A stretch of 37,413 nt of DNA, taken from positions 1 through 37,413 of the forward strand of contig NZ_WHTD01000076.1 of the NCBI RefSeq assembly GCF_009379765.1, given 5' to 3'. Positions 23,582 to 31,830 of the stretch are shown here, piece by piece. Source of the stretch: Actinophytocola sp. (GTDB lineage Bacteria; Actinomycetota; Actinomycetes; Mycobacteriales; Pseudonocardiaceae). How positions within the stretch are numbered: position 1 is the first letter of the stretch; each line of letters begins with the position of its first letter. The position numbers were made by a program, and so were the translations under genes. The notes beneath the pieces were generated by a model, which saw only the letters and a program-made list of their open reading frames with translations, was not told the origin of the DNA and ran no database searches.

Positions 23582-25096
23582 TCAGCGCTCGTCGGCAGCG
23601 TGCTGCTCGGCGGCGAGGAAGTGTGCCACGTCCACCGTCGCCGGGTACAGGTCCCGGTAGCGGCGGTAGTACTCGTCGTAGCGGGCCGTGCGGTCGGCGA
23701 CCGGCACGACCGTGTGCCCGGCCGGGTTCCACGCGTCCGGGTCGACGTCGACGCCCGTGGCCGTCGCGGCGAGCAGGGCGTCGCCGAGGCACGCGCCGAT
23801 CGTCTCGGTCGGCACCTGCTGCTCCTCGCCCGTCACGTCGCTCACGATCTGGGTCCACAGCCCGCCCCGGGTGCCGCCACCGACCGCGACCAGCCGGCGC
23901 GCCCTGCCGCCTGCCTCGCGCATCACCTCGACGTTGTGCCGCACGCCGTACGCGATGCCCTCGAGCGCCGCCCGGTACAGCTCGGCCCGGCCGTGCGCCA
24001 GCGTCAGCCCGGCGATCATGCCGCGCGCGTCCGGGTCGAAGATCGGCGTGCGCTCGCCGGCGAAGTACGGCACGAGCAGCAGCCCGCGGCTCCCGGCCGG
24101 CACGGCGGCGGCCTCCTCGACGAGCGTCGCGAACTCGGCCCCGACGAGCCGGCGCAGCCAGTCGGTGACCGCGCCGGAGGTGGCCATCCCGGCGGCGAGC
24201 GAGCGGGTGCCGGGGAACACGCCGCTCGTGGTCCACAGCCCCGGATGCGGCGTCGGCGCCTCGATGACCTGGACGAGGAACATCGTGGTGCCGTACATGA
24301 CCATCACGTCGCCTGGCTCGCGGACACCGACGCTCGTGGCCTCGGCCCACGCGTCGACGGTGCCCGCGGTGACCGGAAGTCCTTGCGGCAGCCCGGTTTC
24401 CCGCGCGGCCCCGGCAGTCACCGTGCCGACCACCTCGGTGGGCCACGCCAGCGCGGGCAGCTCGACTCCCGGCGCCACGACGGCGGCCCAGTCCCGCGCC
24501 CAGTCGAGCGCGTTCTGGTCGTACATCGGGTCGCACTGGCTCGCCGAGTGGTGGTCGAGCACGTACTCGCCGGTGAGCCGGTGGACGAGGTACGAGCCGG
24601 CCATCAGCAGCATCTCGGTCCGCGCGTACACGTCCGGCTCGTGCCGGGCCAGCCAGCGGAGCTTCGGGCCGACCGCCTGGGTGGAGAGCGGGGTGCCGCC
24701 GCGCCGCAGGATCTCCTCGGCGCCCAGCTCGCCCGTCAGCTCGGCGATCTCGGCGCCTGCCCTGGTGTCGACGCCGTACAGGATCGCCGGCCGCAACGGG
24801 TTCCCGGCGCCGTCGGCGGGCAGCAGGCACGGGCCGATCCCGCTGACCGCGAGTCCCGCCAACCGGCCGGTGTCGGTGCTGCCCGCCGCCCCGACCAGCT
24901 CCCGCGCCAGTAGTTCCCTGACGAGGGCCAGGAAGTCCGCCCACCACACGCCCTCGGCGTCGTGCTCGACCCAGCCGGGGTGCGGGGTGGACGTCCCGTG
25001 GTCGCGGCTCGCCCTGGCCAACACCCTCCCCCGGCCGGTGACGAGCACGCCCTTCGAGCTGGATGTTCCGATGTCGATGCCGAGATAGAGCTCCAC
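23582..25096 (-). CDS. FGGY-family carbohydrate kinase (pentulose kinase type)
   Basis: The 504-residue product starts at GTG 25096. It begins LYLGIDIGTSSSKGVLV (phosphate loop of the actin-like ATPase fold), then HPGWVEHDAEGVWWADF, VSGIGPCLLPADGAG, the substrate region ASQCDPMYDQN, TAGTVDAWAEATSVG (catalytic Asp) and the C-terminal adenosine motif VGGGTRGGLWTQIVSDVTG. FGGY enzymes phosphorylate pentuloses or polyols. It sits six bases behind the isomerase gene in one operon, so it probably phosphorylates the ketose made by that isomerase, to a pentulose 5-phosphate. Which sugar is unknown; D-ribulose is a reasonable guess from the locus. Confidence 0.92.
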   Translation of the reverse strand: MELYLGIDIGTSSSKGVLVTGRGRVLARASRDHGTSTPHPGWVEHDAEGVWWADFLALVRELLARELVGAAGSTDTGRLAGLAVSGIGPCLLPADGAGNPLRPAILYGVDTRAGAEIAELTGELGAEEILRRGGTPLSTQAVGPKLRWLARHEPDVYARTEMLLMAGSYLVHRLTGEYVLDHHSASQCDPMYDQNALDWARDWAAVVAPGVELPALAWPTEVVGTVTAGAARETGLPQGLPVTAGTVDAWAEATSVGVREPGDVMVMYGTTMFLVQVIEAPTPHPGLWTTSGVFPGTRSLAAGMATSGAVTDWLRRLVGAEFATLVEEAAAVPAGSRGLLLVPYFAGERTPIFDPDARGMIAGLTLAHGRAELYRAALEGIAYGVRHNVEVMREAGGRARRLVAVGGGTRGGLWTQIVSDVTGEEQQVPTETIGACLGDALLAATATGVDVDPDAWNPAGHTVVPVADRTARYDEYYRRYRDLYPATVDVAHFLAAEQHAADER

Positions 25097-25102
25097 GGGC
25101 TC

Positions 25103-26515
25103 TCAGCCCCGGGTGAACTCGTCGAGCGTGATGTCGAGCAGCTCGCACACCGCGCGCAGCTCGGCCCGCTTGTCGCCGGGCACCGCGTGGATGTGGTTGG
25201 CGCCGAACCGGGACAGGAACACCTCGGCCGGCGCGTCCAGCCGGGCGAACGCGTGCGGCCACTCCGGTGTGGACATCTTCGTCAGCGCCTCGGTGGTCGC
25301 CTCGTCGTAGTTCTCGAACTCGCCGAGCATCAGCTGCAGCCGGTAGCGGCCGTCGTTGCGGGTCAGCCGGGCGAGGGTCATCTCGCCGGGCGCGGCCACG
25401 TGGTGCACCGACGCGCCGCCGGCCGGGAAGAAGAACACCTCCGGGTAGAGGTGGGTCTTCGCGAGGTTCTCGGCCGGGTCGTCGCTGCGCGCGGCGAACC
25501 AGGTGGCGTGCTGGCCGGAGTTGCAGAGGTCCCAGATGTCGCGGTCGCCGTGGTAGTGCCGGACGTCGGCGAACAGCACCGGGGTCCTCGCCAGGTGCTT
25601 GAGGATCTGCATGGTCAGCGCGCCGTCCATGTCCGCCTCGGTGGCGCAGACGTGCGGCTCCTTGGGCCCGTTCCAGTCGTACGGGTCGTTGAGGAAGGCC
25701 TCGGCGATGTCCATGGTCGCGAAGTACTGGGTGAGCTCGGGCTGGCCCTTGATGCCGGTGAAGTCCAGGTGCCACTCGTCGATGAGCTCACGCATCGCGA
25801 GGTAGGAGCCGATCTGGCGCTCCAGGAGCTCCTCGGTGAGCTTGTCGCCGTCGTAGTGGACGGTGGCGAGCTGTTCGAGCCACTGCCGGGCCCTGGTCTT
25901 CTCGGCGGCGTCGGCCGCCTCGGCGCGCCGGACGATCTCCCACTGGTCGATCTCCTCGACGTCCACACCGAACACGCGCTGCCACTGGTCGGTGTTGGCG
26001 ACCGCGGTGTTCATGCCCATCGGCCGGCCGCCGATCCGGCCGAACGTCTGGCCGCGCAGCGCCGCCACCGCGCTCGCGGCGGACGCGCGGACGCCGATCC
26101 GCTCGATCAGGGTCGCGTCCTCGGGGTCGCCCCACAACCGGGTGTGCGCGCGGCCGACCTGGTCGAGTGCGCCACCCGCGGCGAGCATGCCGACCATGCC
26201 GGGCTGGACCGGGTCGATGTTGGCGAGCAGGAGCAGCGGGCTGGTCAGCTGGCCGGCCGCGAGCATCGTGAAGTGCGGGAACGCCCACACGCAGTAGTGC
26301 AGGACGGTCAGGTCGACGTTCGCGGCCGCCACCTCGCGGGCCAGCGACGTGGCCAGGGTGTTCGAGGAGACCGGCTGACGTGCGCGGACCACCTCGTGGC
26401 CGGCCGCCTCCAGCTTCGCGACGAGCTTGTCCTCGATGGCCACGATGAAGTCGGCGATGCCGTCGTGGACGTAGTCGCGCCCGTCCGAAATGTTGATCAC
26501 GCCGATACGGGCCAC
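25103..26515 (-). CDS. L-fucose/L-arabinose isomerase family sugar isomerase
   Basis: The 470-residue product from GTG 26515 has strong AGGAGG upstream. It starts RIGVINISDGRDYVHDGIAD and includes VLHYCVWAFPHFTMLAAGQL, NIDPVQPGMVGMLAAGGALD, FGRIGGRPMGMNTAV, KGQPELTQYFATMDIAEAFL, CATEADMDGALTMQIL, FADVRHYHGDRDIWDLCNSG and the C-terminal RFGANHIHAVPGDKR. Metal ligands of the fucose/arabinose isomerase fold should be the Glu in CATEADMDGA, the Asp in FADVRHY, and the His of NHIHAV. L-fucose isomerases also act on D-arabinose. First gene of the operon, with a LacI-type operator in its promoter. Confidence 0.9.
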   Translation of the reverse strand: MARIGVINISDGRDYVHDGIADFIVAIEDKLVAKLEAAGHEVVRARQPVSSNTLATSLAREVAAANVDLTVLHYCVWAFPHFTMLAAGQLTSPLLLLANIDPVQPGMVGMLAAGGALDQVGRAHTRLWGDPEDATLIERIGVRASAASAVAALRGQTFGRIGGRPMGMNTAVANTDQWQRVFGVDVEEIDQWEIVRRAEAADAAEKTRARQWLEQLATVHYDGDKLTEELLERQIGSYLAMRELIDEWHLDFTGIKGQPELTQYFATMDIAEAFLNDPYDWNGPKEPHVCATEADMDGALTMQILKHLARTPVLFADVRHYHGDRDIWDLCNSGQHATWFAARSDDPAENLAKTHLYPEVFFFPAGGASVHHVAAPGEMTLARLTRNDGRYRLQLMLGEFENYDEATTEALTKMSTPEWPHAFARLDAPAEVFLSRFGANHIHAVPGDKRAELRAVCELLDITLDEFTRG

Positions 26516-26544
26516 CGGTCCTCCTGAGCGACATCGCCGGGACT

Positions 26545-26564
26545 GTGAGTAATCGTTTTCTCAG
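26545..26564. promoter_or_regulatory. LacI-type operator between isomerase operon and lacI gene
   Basis: GTGAGTAATCGTTTTCTCAG is an imperfect palindrome with central CG, as preferred by LacI-family regulators, located 30 bp upstream of the isomerase start and 76 bp upstream of the divergent regulator gene. A close match occurs at 29602-29621. The AAACTATTCTC right next to it may contain the promoter -10. Confidence 0.65.
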
Positions 26565-26639
26565 AAACTATTCTCTGTGCGCGAGGCATGTCAATAGGTC
26601 GGTAGTGTCTGCGGCAGGGATGGGAGAGCGAGGCGGTAA

Positions 26640-27635
26640 GTGGCGACCATCAGCGACGTTGCCTCCCGGGCCGGCGTCTCCACGGCGACGGTGTCCAGGG
26701 CGTTGAACGGCAAGTCCACAGTGGATCCCGAGCTGGTGGCTCGGGTGCTGGCGGCCGCCGAGGAGCTCGGGTACCAGCCCAACGGGCCGGCGCGGAACCT
26801 GCGCCGGCAGGAGGCCGCGGTCCTGGCGCTGATCATCAGCGACGTGGAGAACCCGTTCTTCACCGCGATCGCGCGCGGGGTCGAGGACGTGGCGCACGCG
26901 GTCGGTTACTCGGTGGTGCTGTGCAACGCGGACGAGAACGCCGACAAGGAGCGACGCTACGTCGATGTCGCGATCCAGGAGCGGGTCGCCGGCGTGATCA
27001 TCTCCCCCACGTCGACCAACACCAACGTCGACCTGCTGATCAACCGCTGCACGCCGCTGGTCGCCGTCGACCGCCCGCTGCCGGAGCGGACGAGCGACAC
27101 GGTGCTCGTCGACACCCGGCAAGCGGCCCGGCAAGCCACCGAGCACCTGCTCGCGCAGGGCTACGAGCGGATCGGCTGCATCACCGGTCCGGCGGGGGTC
27201 CGCACGGCCGACGACCGGCTGGCCGGCTACCGGGACGCCCTCCGCGCGGCGAAGCACCGCGGCTCGCCCCGGTTGGTGCGGCGGACCGAGTTCAAGGAGG
27301 CGGGCGCCACCCGGGCCTGCCGGGAGCTGCTGGACCAGGCCGAACCGCCGGACGCCCTGCTGGTGGCGAACAGCGCGATGGCGATCGGCGTGCTGTCGGC
27401 GCTGCGCGCCCACTCGCTGCGCCCCGGCCTCGACGTCGGCGTGGTCGCCTTCGACGACGTCCCGTGGGCGGCCCTGGTGGACCCGCCGCTGACCGTGGTG
27501 GCCCAGCCGGCCTACGAGATCGGCTCTGTGGCCGCCCAGCTCCTGCTGGCCCGCATCGCCGACAACGACCGCGCCCCGACCACCACCACCCTGGGCGCCC
27601 GCCTCATCGACCGAGGCAGCTCCCACCGCACCTGA
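26640..27635 (+). CDS. LacI-family transcriptional regulator of the sugar locus
   Basis: The 331-residue product from GTG 26640 has the LacI HTH ISDVASRAGVSTATVSRALN, hinge region PELVARVLAAAEELGY, and a periplasmic-binding-like core (LALIISDVENPFFTAIARGV, GVIISPTSTNTNVDLL, IGCITGPAGVRTADDRLAGY, ANSAMAIGVLSAL, VVAFDDVPWAALVDPPLTVV). It is divergent from the isomerase-kinase operon, which it most likely represses until sugar binds. A second operator-like site at the truncated GH172 gene suggests it once controlled that gene too. Directly after its stop begins a five-unit 22-bp repeat array. Confidence 0.95.
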   Translation: MATISDVASRAGVSTATVSRALNGKSTVDPELVARVLAAAEELGYQPNGPARNLRRQEAAVLALIISDVENPFFTAIARGVEDVAHAVGYSVVLCNADENADKERRYVDVAIQERVAGVIISPTSTNTNVDLLINRCTPLVAVDRPLPERTSDTVLVDTRQAARQATEHLLAQGYERIGCITGPAGVRTADDRLAGYRDALRAAKHRGSPRLVRRTEFKEAGATRACRELLDQAEPPDALLVANSAMAIGVLSALRAHSLRPGLDVGVVAFDDVPWAALVDPPLTVVAQPAYEIGSVAAQLLLARIADNDRAPTTTTLGARLIDRGSSHRT

Positions 27636-27643
27636 CCGGAAAC

Positions 27644-27745
27644 CCCGCGAGTCCAACCCCCAGAACCCGCGAGTCCAACGTTCCGGACCCGCGAGTCCAA
27701 CGCCCAGGACCCGCGAATCCAACGCTCGGGACCCGCGAATCCCCC
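27644..27745 (+). repeat. 22-bp tandem repeat array (5 units)
   Basis: Cores start at 27644, 27666, 27688, 27710 and 27732, every 22 bp exactly. The first three are CCCGCGAGTCCAAC; the last two have GAATCC instead of GAGTCC. It is the same family as the array at 18116-18313, 9.4 kb away. It lies between the LacI stop and the next gene. Confidence 0.88.
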
Positions 27746-27772
27746 GATGATCACGTGAGTACCGTGCGTCAA

Positions 27773-28225
27773 ATGTCTGCGAACGCTCCCTGGACCTTCG
27801 GCCGTGTCCTTTCCGGTCTGCTTGCCGTGATCGGTCTCATCGTCCTGTGTGTCGGGATGTTCCTGTCCTTCATCAGCGGCGACGGTGACAACTTCTGGGG
27901 CACCCAGGATGTCCAGCTCGACTCCCAGAACTGGACCTGTGACGCCGACGGGGTGTGCGAGACCAACATCCGGTTCGGCACGATCGTCGACAAGGGGACC
28001 AACTTCCCGGTGACGGTCAGCCTGCTCGGCGTCGGCCTCATCGGCGTCGCGGTGATGCTGCGCATCCGGCCGCAGGCCGACCCGGCACCCCAGCCTGCTG
28101 TGCCGGCCCAGCCCGTGCACCAGCAGCCGGCGCTCCAGCAGTCCACCTACCAGCCGCAGACCCAAGGGCAAACCCAGCAACAGCAGCCGATGCCGGGCTA
28201 CGGGCCACCGAACGGCGGGCGCTGA
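27773..28225 (+). CDS. small two-helix membrane protein with Gln/Pro-rich tail
   Basis: ATG 27773 gives 150 residues; a GTG at 27755 would add six, and neither has a clear ribosome site. Two membrane helices (VLSGLLAVIGLIVLCVGMFL and VTVSLLGVGLIGVAVML) flank an extracytoplasmic loop with two cysteines (NWTCDADGVCETN). The C-terminal ~60 residues are Pro/Gln-rich (PAQPVHQQPALQQ, QTQGQTQQQQPMPGYG), typical of cytoplasmic linker tails in actinomycetes. I do not recognise a family. It is convergent with the truncated GH172 gene. Confidence 0.72.
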   Translation: MSANAPWTFGRVLSGLLAVIGLIVLCVGMFLSFISGDGDNFWGTQDVQLDSQNWTCDADGVCETNIRFGTIVDKGTNFPVTVSLLGVGLIGVAVMLRIRPQADPAPQPAVPAQPVHQQPALQQSTYQPQTQGQTQQQQPMPGYGPPNGGR

Positions 28226-28285
28226 CCCCGCTGGGGCGCGACGCCGCCCGGACCTCGACGGCCCGGTGGCGCCCGCCCCAGTCGA

Positions 28286-29617
28286 TCAGCCGCGCGACAG
28301 CGCCCGGTAGGTGGCCGCCGACCATGCGGGCGAACCGGAAGCCGGCTCGATCCGGACGTCGATCGAGGACCGGCCGCCGGTGGCCGAGCGGGGCAGCTCG
28401 AAGCTGTCCTCCTGCCACCGGGAGTGCTGGTTGCCCAGCGGCTGCAGCCACTCCCCCACCCGCTTGTCGTTCACGTACACCGTCGCGCGCTGGTACGCCT
28501 CGTTCTGGTCGCCCAGCCGCAGCAGGCGCACGCCCGCGTTCGACCGGTCGACGGCGAGAGTGAACGACACCGGGCCCGTCGCCGACGTGGCGCCGCGGGA
28601 CACCGGCGCCGTGTCGCCGACGCCCTCGAACGTCGACCCCAGCGTGCCCCGCGTCTCGCCTTCTGCGCGGTAGCCGTGCCCGGCGCGGCTCGCGTCGTCG
28701 GCGAGGTCCACCGTGTCGGTCTCGGCCAGCGACGCCGCGGACCGGCCGTACCAGTACGCCGTCGAGCTGTAGTCGGCCGGCTCGTTGTCCGCCGGGCCGT
28801 GCTCGATGTCGAACCGCAGCGCCGAACCGAACGAGACCGCGTCGCCGACCATCAGCCGGTACGCGCCGGTGCAGTCGTAGCGGCAGCCGTCACCGTCCAA
28901 CTCGTACGCCGGGTTGCCGGCCAGCGGCATCGTGTAGGTCGTGCCGTCCCGGAAGTACCAGCCGGACTCGTAGAAGTCCTCGCTGCCGGTGCCGTGGACG
29001 GTCGGGCTCCGCGCACCGTCCACATAGACCCGCTCGTCGCCCTCGAGGTAGTTGCGGCGGTTGCCGGCCGGGATGTTGCCGCGCATCGCGTGCGTCACCC
29101 CGTAGAAGACGCCGGTTCCCTGCGCGGTCAGGAAGCTCCACGACTCGTCCGGTGTCGTCGGTCCACTGTGGTGGGTGGCATGGAAGTGACCGAGTGAGCC
29201 GGAGGCCAGGCCGGCCGCGACGTCCCGGTCGGGTGCCGAGGTGACCTCGACGACGGCCCCGGTGATCGGCACGCCGCTGCCGTTGACCAGCTCCACGGTC
29301 GCGCTCTCCGCGTAGGGCATGGCCCACCAGGCGGTGTACCACCCGTCCGCCGTCGCGTCGATCGACGTGAACAGCGTGCGGGTGTCGTACTCGCCGAGAC
29401 CCGAGCCGAAGAACTCGCCGACCGGGGCGTCCACAGTGGCCTGACCGTCGAACGTGACGCGCAGCCGCGCGCCGGCCAGCACCGCGTCGGACGCGGTCAG
29501 CTCCGCCGGGTCGACCGGGTAGCGGTAGACCCGCGACCCCTCCCAGCTCTGGTTGCGGACGGTGTAGCCGTGCGCCTGCTCCTCGTCGCCGGGAAGGGCA
29601 GCTGCGAAATCGATTAC
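28286..29617 (-). pseudogene. GH172 (DUF2961) glycoside hydrolase, 5' truncated
   Basis: The open frame (443 codons) contains DUF2961 signatures: FFGSGLGEYDTRTLF, WYTAWWAMPYAESATVEL, GNIPAGNRRNYLEGDERVYV, VHGTGSEDFYESGWYF, FDIEHGPADNEPADYSSTAY, WYGRS, and a C-terminal beta-sandwich with RATVYVNDKRVGEWL. The N-terminal part with signal peptide is missing: upstream of 29617 the frame hits TGA within the operator-like site, and no ATG/GTG/TTG lies before an internal GTG at 29482. GH172 enzymes include D-arabinofuranosidases and fructofuranosidases. The breakpoint lies next to the operator, suggesting an internal deletion that fused the promoter region to the middle of the gene. Confidence 0.75.
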
Positions 29618-29621
29618 TCAG
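29602..29621. promoter_or_regulatory. second copy of the LacI-type operator
   Basis: On the minus strand this reads CTGAGTAATCGATTTCGCAG. The two halves match in 8 of 10 positions as an inverted repeat, and the sequence agrees with the operator at 26545-26564 at 17 of 20 positions (TGAGTAATCG then TTTC then CAG). It lies directly at the 5' end of the GH172 remnant. Confidence 0.65.
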
Positions 29622-29661
29622 ACGCTAAGGGGTGGCGATCCGCAGTGTCAAGCGTCACTCC

Positions 29662-29678
29662 GCGCACGAATGCGCACG
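29662..29678. promoter_or_regulatory. direct repeat in the promoter of the antitoxin-like gene
   Basis: GCGCACG occurs at 29662-29668 and 29672-29678, ten bases apart (one helical turn), just upstream of GCTAATCT, a possible -10, and 20 bp before the ATG at 29698. Such spaced repeats fit an autoregulating antitoxin. Support is positional only. Confidence 0.35.
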
Positions 29679-29697
29679 TCCGTGCTAATCTGGGTGC

Positions 29698-30282
29698 ATG
29701 CCTGCCCCGTTGCGTAGTGCGCTCGCTCGGGCCGGTCTGCGCGTCGACTCGGACGAGTTCCTCAAGCTGGTCGAGGAAGCCGCGGATCGGCTCAACCCCG
29801 CCGATCCGGCCCCTGCCGAGTACTTCACCGACTCCCAACGCGCCGCGCTGTCGGACGTGGGGCTCGACCTGGCTCCGCGGCGCGACGGTGAACGCGACCC
29901 GCGCGCGCGGGCGGTCGCCCTGCAGGCCGTCCTGCGCGACACCGCGCTCACCGTGGCCGGCGCGGCCGAGCGGATCAACGTGGACACGAGCCGGATCCGC
30001 CACCGGTTGAGCGCCGGCAAGCTCATCGGCTGGAAGGACCGCGGCGAGTGGCGCCTGCCGGTGTGGCAGTTCACCAACGACGGCGTGTTACCCGGCCTCG
30101 AGTCGGTGCTCGAGTCGGTCCCGGAGGACCAGCCGCCGCTGGTGGTGGCGGGCTTCATGACCACGCGCCAGGAGGAACTCGCCCTCGCGGGCGACCCGGC
30201 GAGCCCACGGGACTGGCTGCTGGCGGGCGGCGACCCGACCCCGGTGGCCACGCTGGTCGCGACCCTGGGCACCCCGGTCTGA
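29698..30282 (+). CDS. antitoxin-like DNA-binding protein of a RES toxin pair
   Basis: This 194-residue soluble protein starts at ATG 29698. The middle contains a helix-turn-helix-like stretch (LTVAGAAERINVDTSRIRHR, LSAGKLIGWKDRGEWRLPVW), similar to excisionase-type DNA-binding domains. The C-terminus (MTTRQEELALAGDPASPRDW, LLAGGDPTPV) is typical of antitoxins paired with RES-domain toxins in actinomycetes. The RES gene follows on the same strand after 177 bp. A direct repeat in the promoter fits autorepression. The antitoxin function is inferred from domain style and neighbour. Confidence 0.75.
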   Translation: MPAPLRSALARAGLRVDSDEFLKLVEEAADRLNPADPAPAEYFTDSQRAALSDVGLDLAPRRDGERDPRARAVALQAVLRDTALTVAGAAERINVDTSRIRHRLSAGKLIGWKDRGEWRLPVWQFTNDGVLPGLESVLESVPEDQPPLVVAGFMTTRQEELALAGDPASPRDWLLAGGDPTPVATLVATLGTPV

Positions 30283-30459
30283 CGGCTCGCCCGGTCGCGC
30301 AGCGGGTGGAACCGCTCACCGAACGTTGGCTTGGCACAATGCCTCGCGCCGACCAACGCAACCTCAGGGGACCGTGACGCAACCCAACCACCAACCACCA
30401 GAAGTCCGCACCATCCCCCGAAACGCAACCAACACTTTTAGTTCCGGGGAGGCGGACTG

Positions 30460-31113
30460 ATGTCACGGCTCCCCCAGCCGCCGGCCCCTGCTGCGCTGAA
30501 AACCCTGCTGCGCCCGCACGAGGACATCGTCGCGGTGCATTCGGGCACCCGGCTGGTTCGGGTGTTCGCCGCCGGGGGCGCGCACCAGCTGCGCTGGAAC
30601 ACCTTCCGGCACACCGGGCCGCTCGCGCACGCCCGGTTCGACCCGCACCAGCCAGGGCCGGGCGGCGGCACCGTCAGCACCCCGGACCACGGCGTGCTCT
30701 ACTTCGGGCTGTCCGTGCGCACGAGCGTGGCCGAGGTCTTCCAGCAGACGTCCATTGTGGACAGGACTACACGACGCCCGCACCTGGTGGTCTTCCAGCC
30801 GCGGCGCACGCTGCGGCTGCTCGACCTGTGCGGCCTGTGGCCCACCCGCGCCGGCGCGTCGCAAGAGATCAGCAGCGGCCCCAAGGACGTCACGCAGGCC
30901 TGGGCGCGGGCCGTCCGCGCGGCCTTCCCCGACCTCGACGGGCTCTGGTACCGCTCGTCGATGGACTCCGGTGACCCGGCCGTCTGCCTTTGGGACCCGC
31001 CGGCGGGCAACGCGCTGCCCGCCACCCCGGACGTGCTGCTCCCGCTCGACCACCCCGGCCTCGACCTGCCGCTGGGCCGGATCTGCGACGCCCTGAACTA
31101 CACCCTGCTGTAA
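30460..31113 (+). CDS. RES-domain NAD+-degrading toxin
   Basis: The 217-residue product from ATG 30460 has GGGGAGG seven bases upstream. RES-domain marks: LVRVFAAGGAHQLRWNTF, HARFDPHQPG (conserved Arg), GVLYFGLSVRTSVAEVFQQT (Tyr and Glu), LLDLCGLW and DLDGLWYRSSMDSGDPAVCL (Ser region). RES toxins such as MbcT and Res cleave NAD+ and stop growth unless bound by an Xre/ParS-like antitoxin. The upstream gene is the likely partner. A 177-bp spacer separates the two, larger than in typical toxin-antitoxin operons, and could hold a second promoter (TTGGC...ACAAT near 30325). Confidence 0.85.
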   Translation: MSRLPQPPAPAALKTLLRPHEDIVAVHSGTRLVRVFAAGGAHQLRWNTFRHTGPLAHARFDPHQPGPGGGTVSTPDHGVLYFGLSVRTSVAEVFQQTSIVDRTTRRPHLVVFQPRRTLRLLDLCGLWPTRAGASQEISSGPKDVTQAWARAVRAAFPDLDGLWYRSSMDSGDPAVCLWDPPAGNALPATPDVLLPLDHPGLDLPLGRICDALNYTLL

Positions 31114-31156
31114 CCGGTGTGCGCCTCGGCCGGACCGGCGAGAGGATGGGGCCGTC

Positions 31157-31677
31157 ATGGTGGCGACCACATCCGCCCGAGTCGCCAGGCACCGCTCGGT
31201 GCTGGTGGTCATGTGTGTCGGGATGTTCCTGGTGCAGCTGGACGTCACGGCCGTCAACGTGGCGCTGCCGCGGATCGCCGACGACCTCGGCACGAGCCTT
31301 GCCGGCCAGCAGTGGGTCGTCGACGGCTACGCGGTCGTGCTGGCCGGCGGCACGATCTTCGTCTCGACCCTGTACCTGCAGACCGTGCGGGGCCATGCCC
31401 CGTTCGCGGCCGGACTGATGCTGCTGCCGCTGTTCCTCCCGCTGGCACTGATGGCCCCGGTCACCGGCCGGCCGCGCCGGGCTCGCGAGCGGGGTCAACA
31501 ACACCTGCCGGCAGGCATCCGGCGGTGGCCGTCGCGCTGTACGGCGCCATCGCCGGCAGCCCGGGCGAGCACACCCGCTTCGCCCACGGGCTGCACGTCA
31601 TCGGCGTGGCGGGTGGCGCACGCTGGCTCGCGGCGCTCGGTCTCACCTGGGTCACGATCGGTGGCAAGCCCGAGTAG
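31157..31677 (+). pseudogene. remnant of an MFS drug transporter with internal deletions
   Basis: The start (RSVLVVMCVGMFLVQLDVTA, VNVALPRIADDLG, QQWVVDGYAVVLAGG) is the first helix pair of a DHA2-type antiporter. It is fused directly to a late helix segment (TIFVSTLYLQTVRGHAPFAA, GLMLLPLFLPLALMAPVTGR). Then fragments in changed frames (GLASGVNNTCRQA, then VAVALYGAIAG, then GLHVIGVAGGARWLAALGLT) correspond to the last helices. About two thirds of a normal ~470-residue protein is missing. It cannot be functional. It has no apparent link with its neighbours. Confidence 0.75.
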
Positions 31678-31756
31678 AGGCAGAACCGTCCCGGATGCCG
31701 ACCCGTGCTCCTGGTAGGGGAATCCCCACAGCCGATTCGGGGGTCTCCCCGATGTC

Positions 31757-31799
31757 CCAACCACCCAAGCCTTTCTAACGTCAGTGACGAAAGGGTTGG
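31757..31799 (+). promoter_or_regulatory. nested hairpin in leader of the 73-aa gene
   Basis: Nested complementary pairs CCAACC/GGTTGG (31757-31762 and 31794-31799), CCTTTC/GAAAGG (31770-31775 and 31789-31794) and GTCA/TGAC (31780-31783 and 31785-31788) can form one imperfect hairpin. It ends 31 bp before the ATG at 31831. It could be an attenuator, a terminator of upstream transcription, or an operator. Confidence 0.35.
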
Positions 31800-31830
31800 T
31801 GAGCGGCATCACATCGAGGAGAGGGCCACC

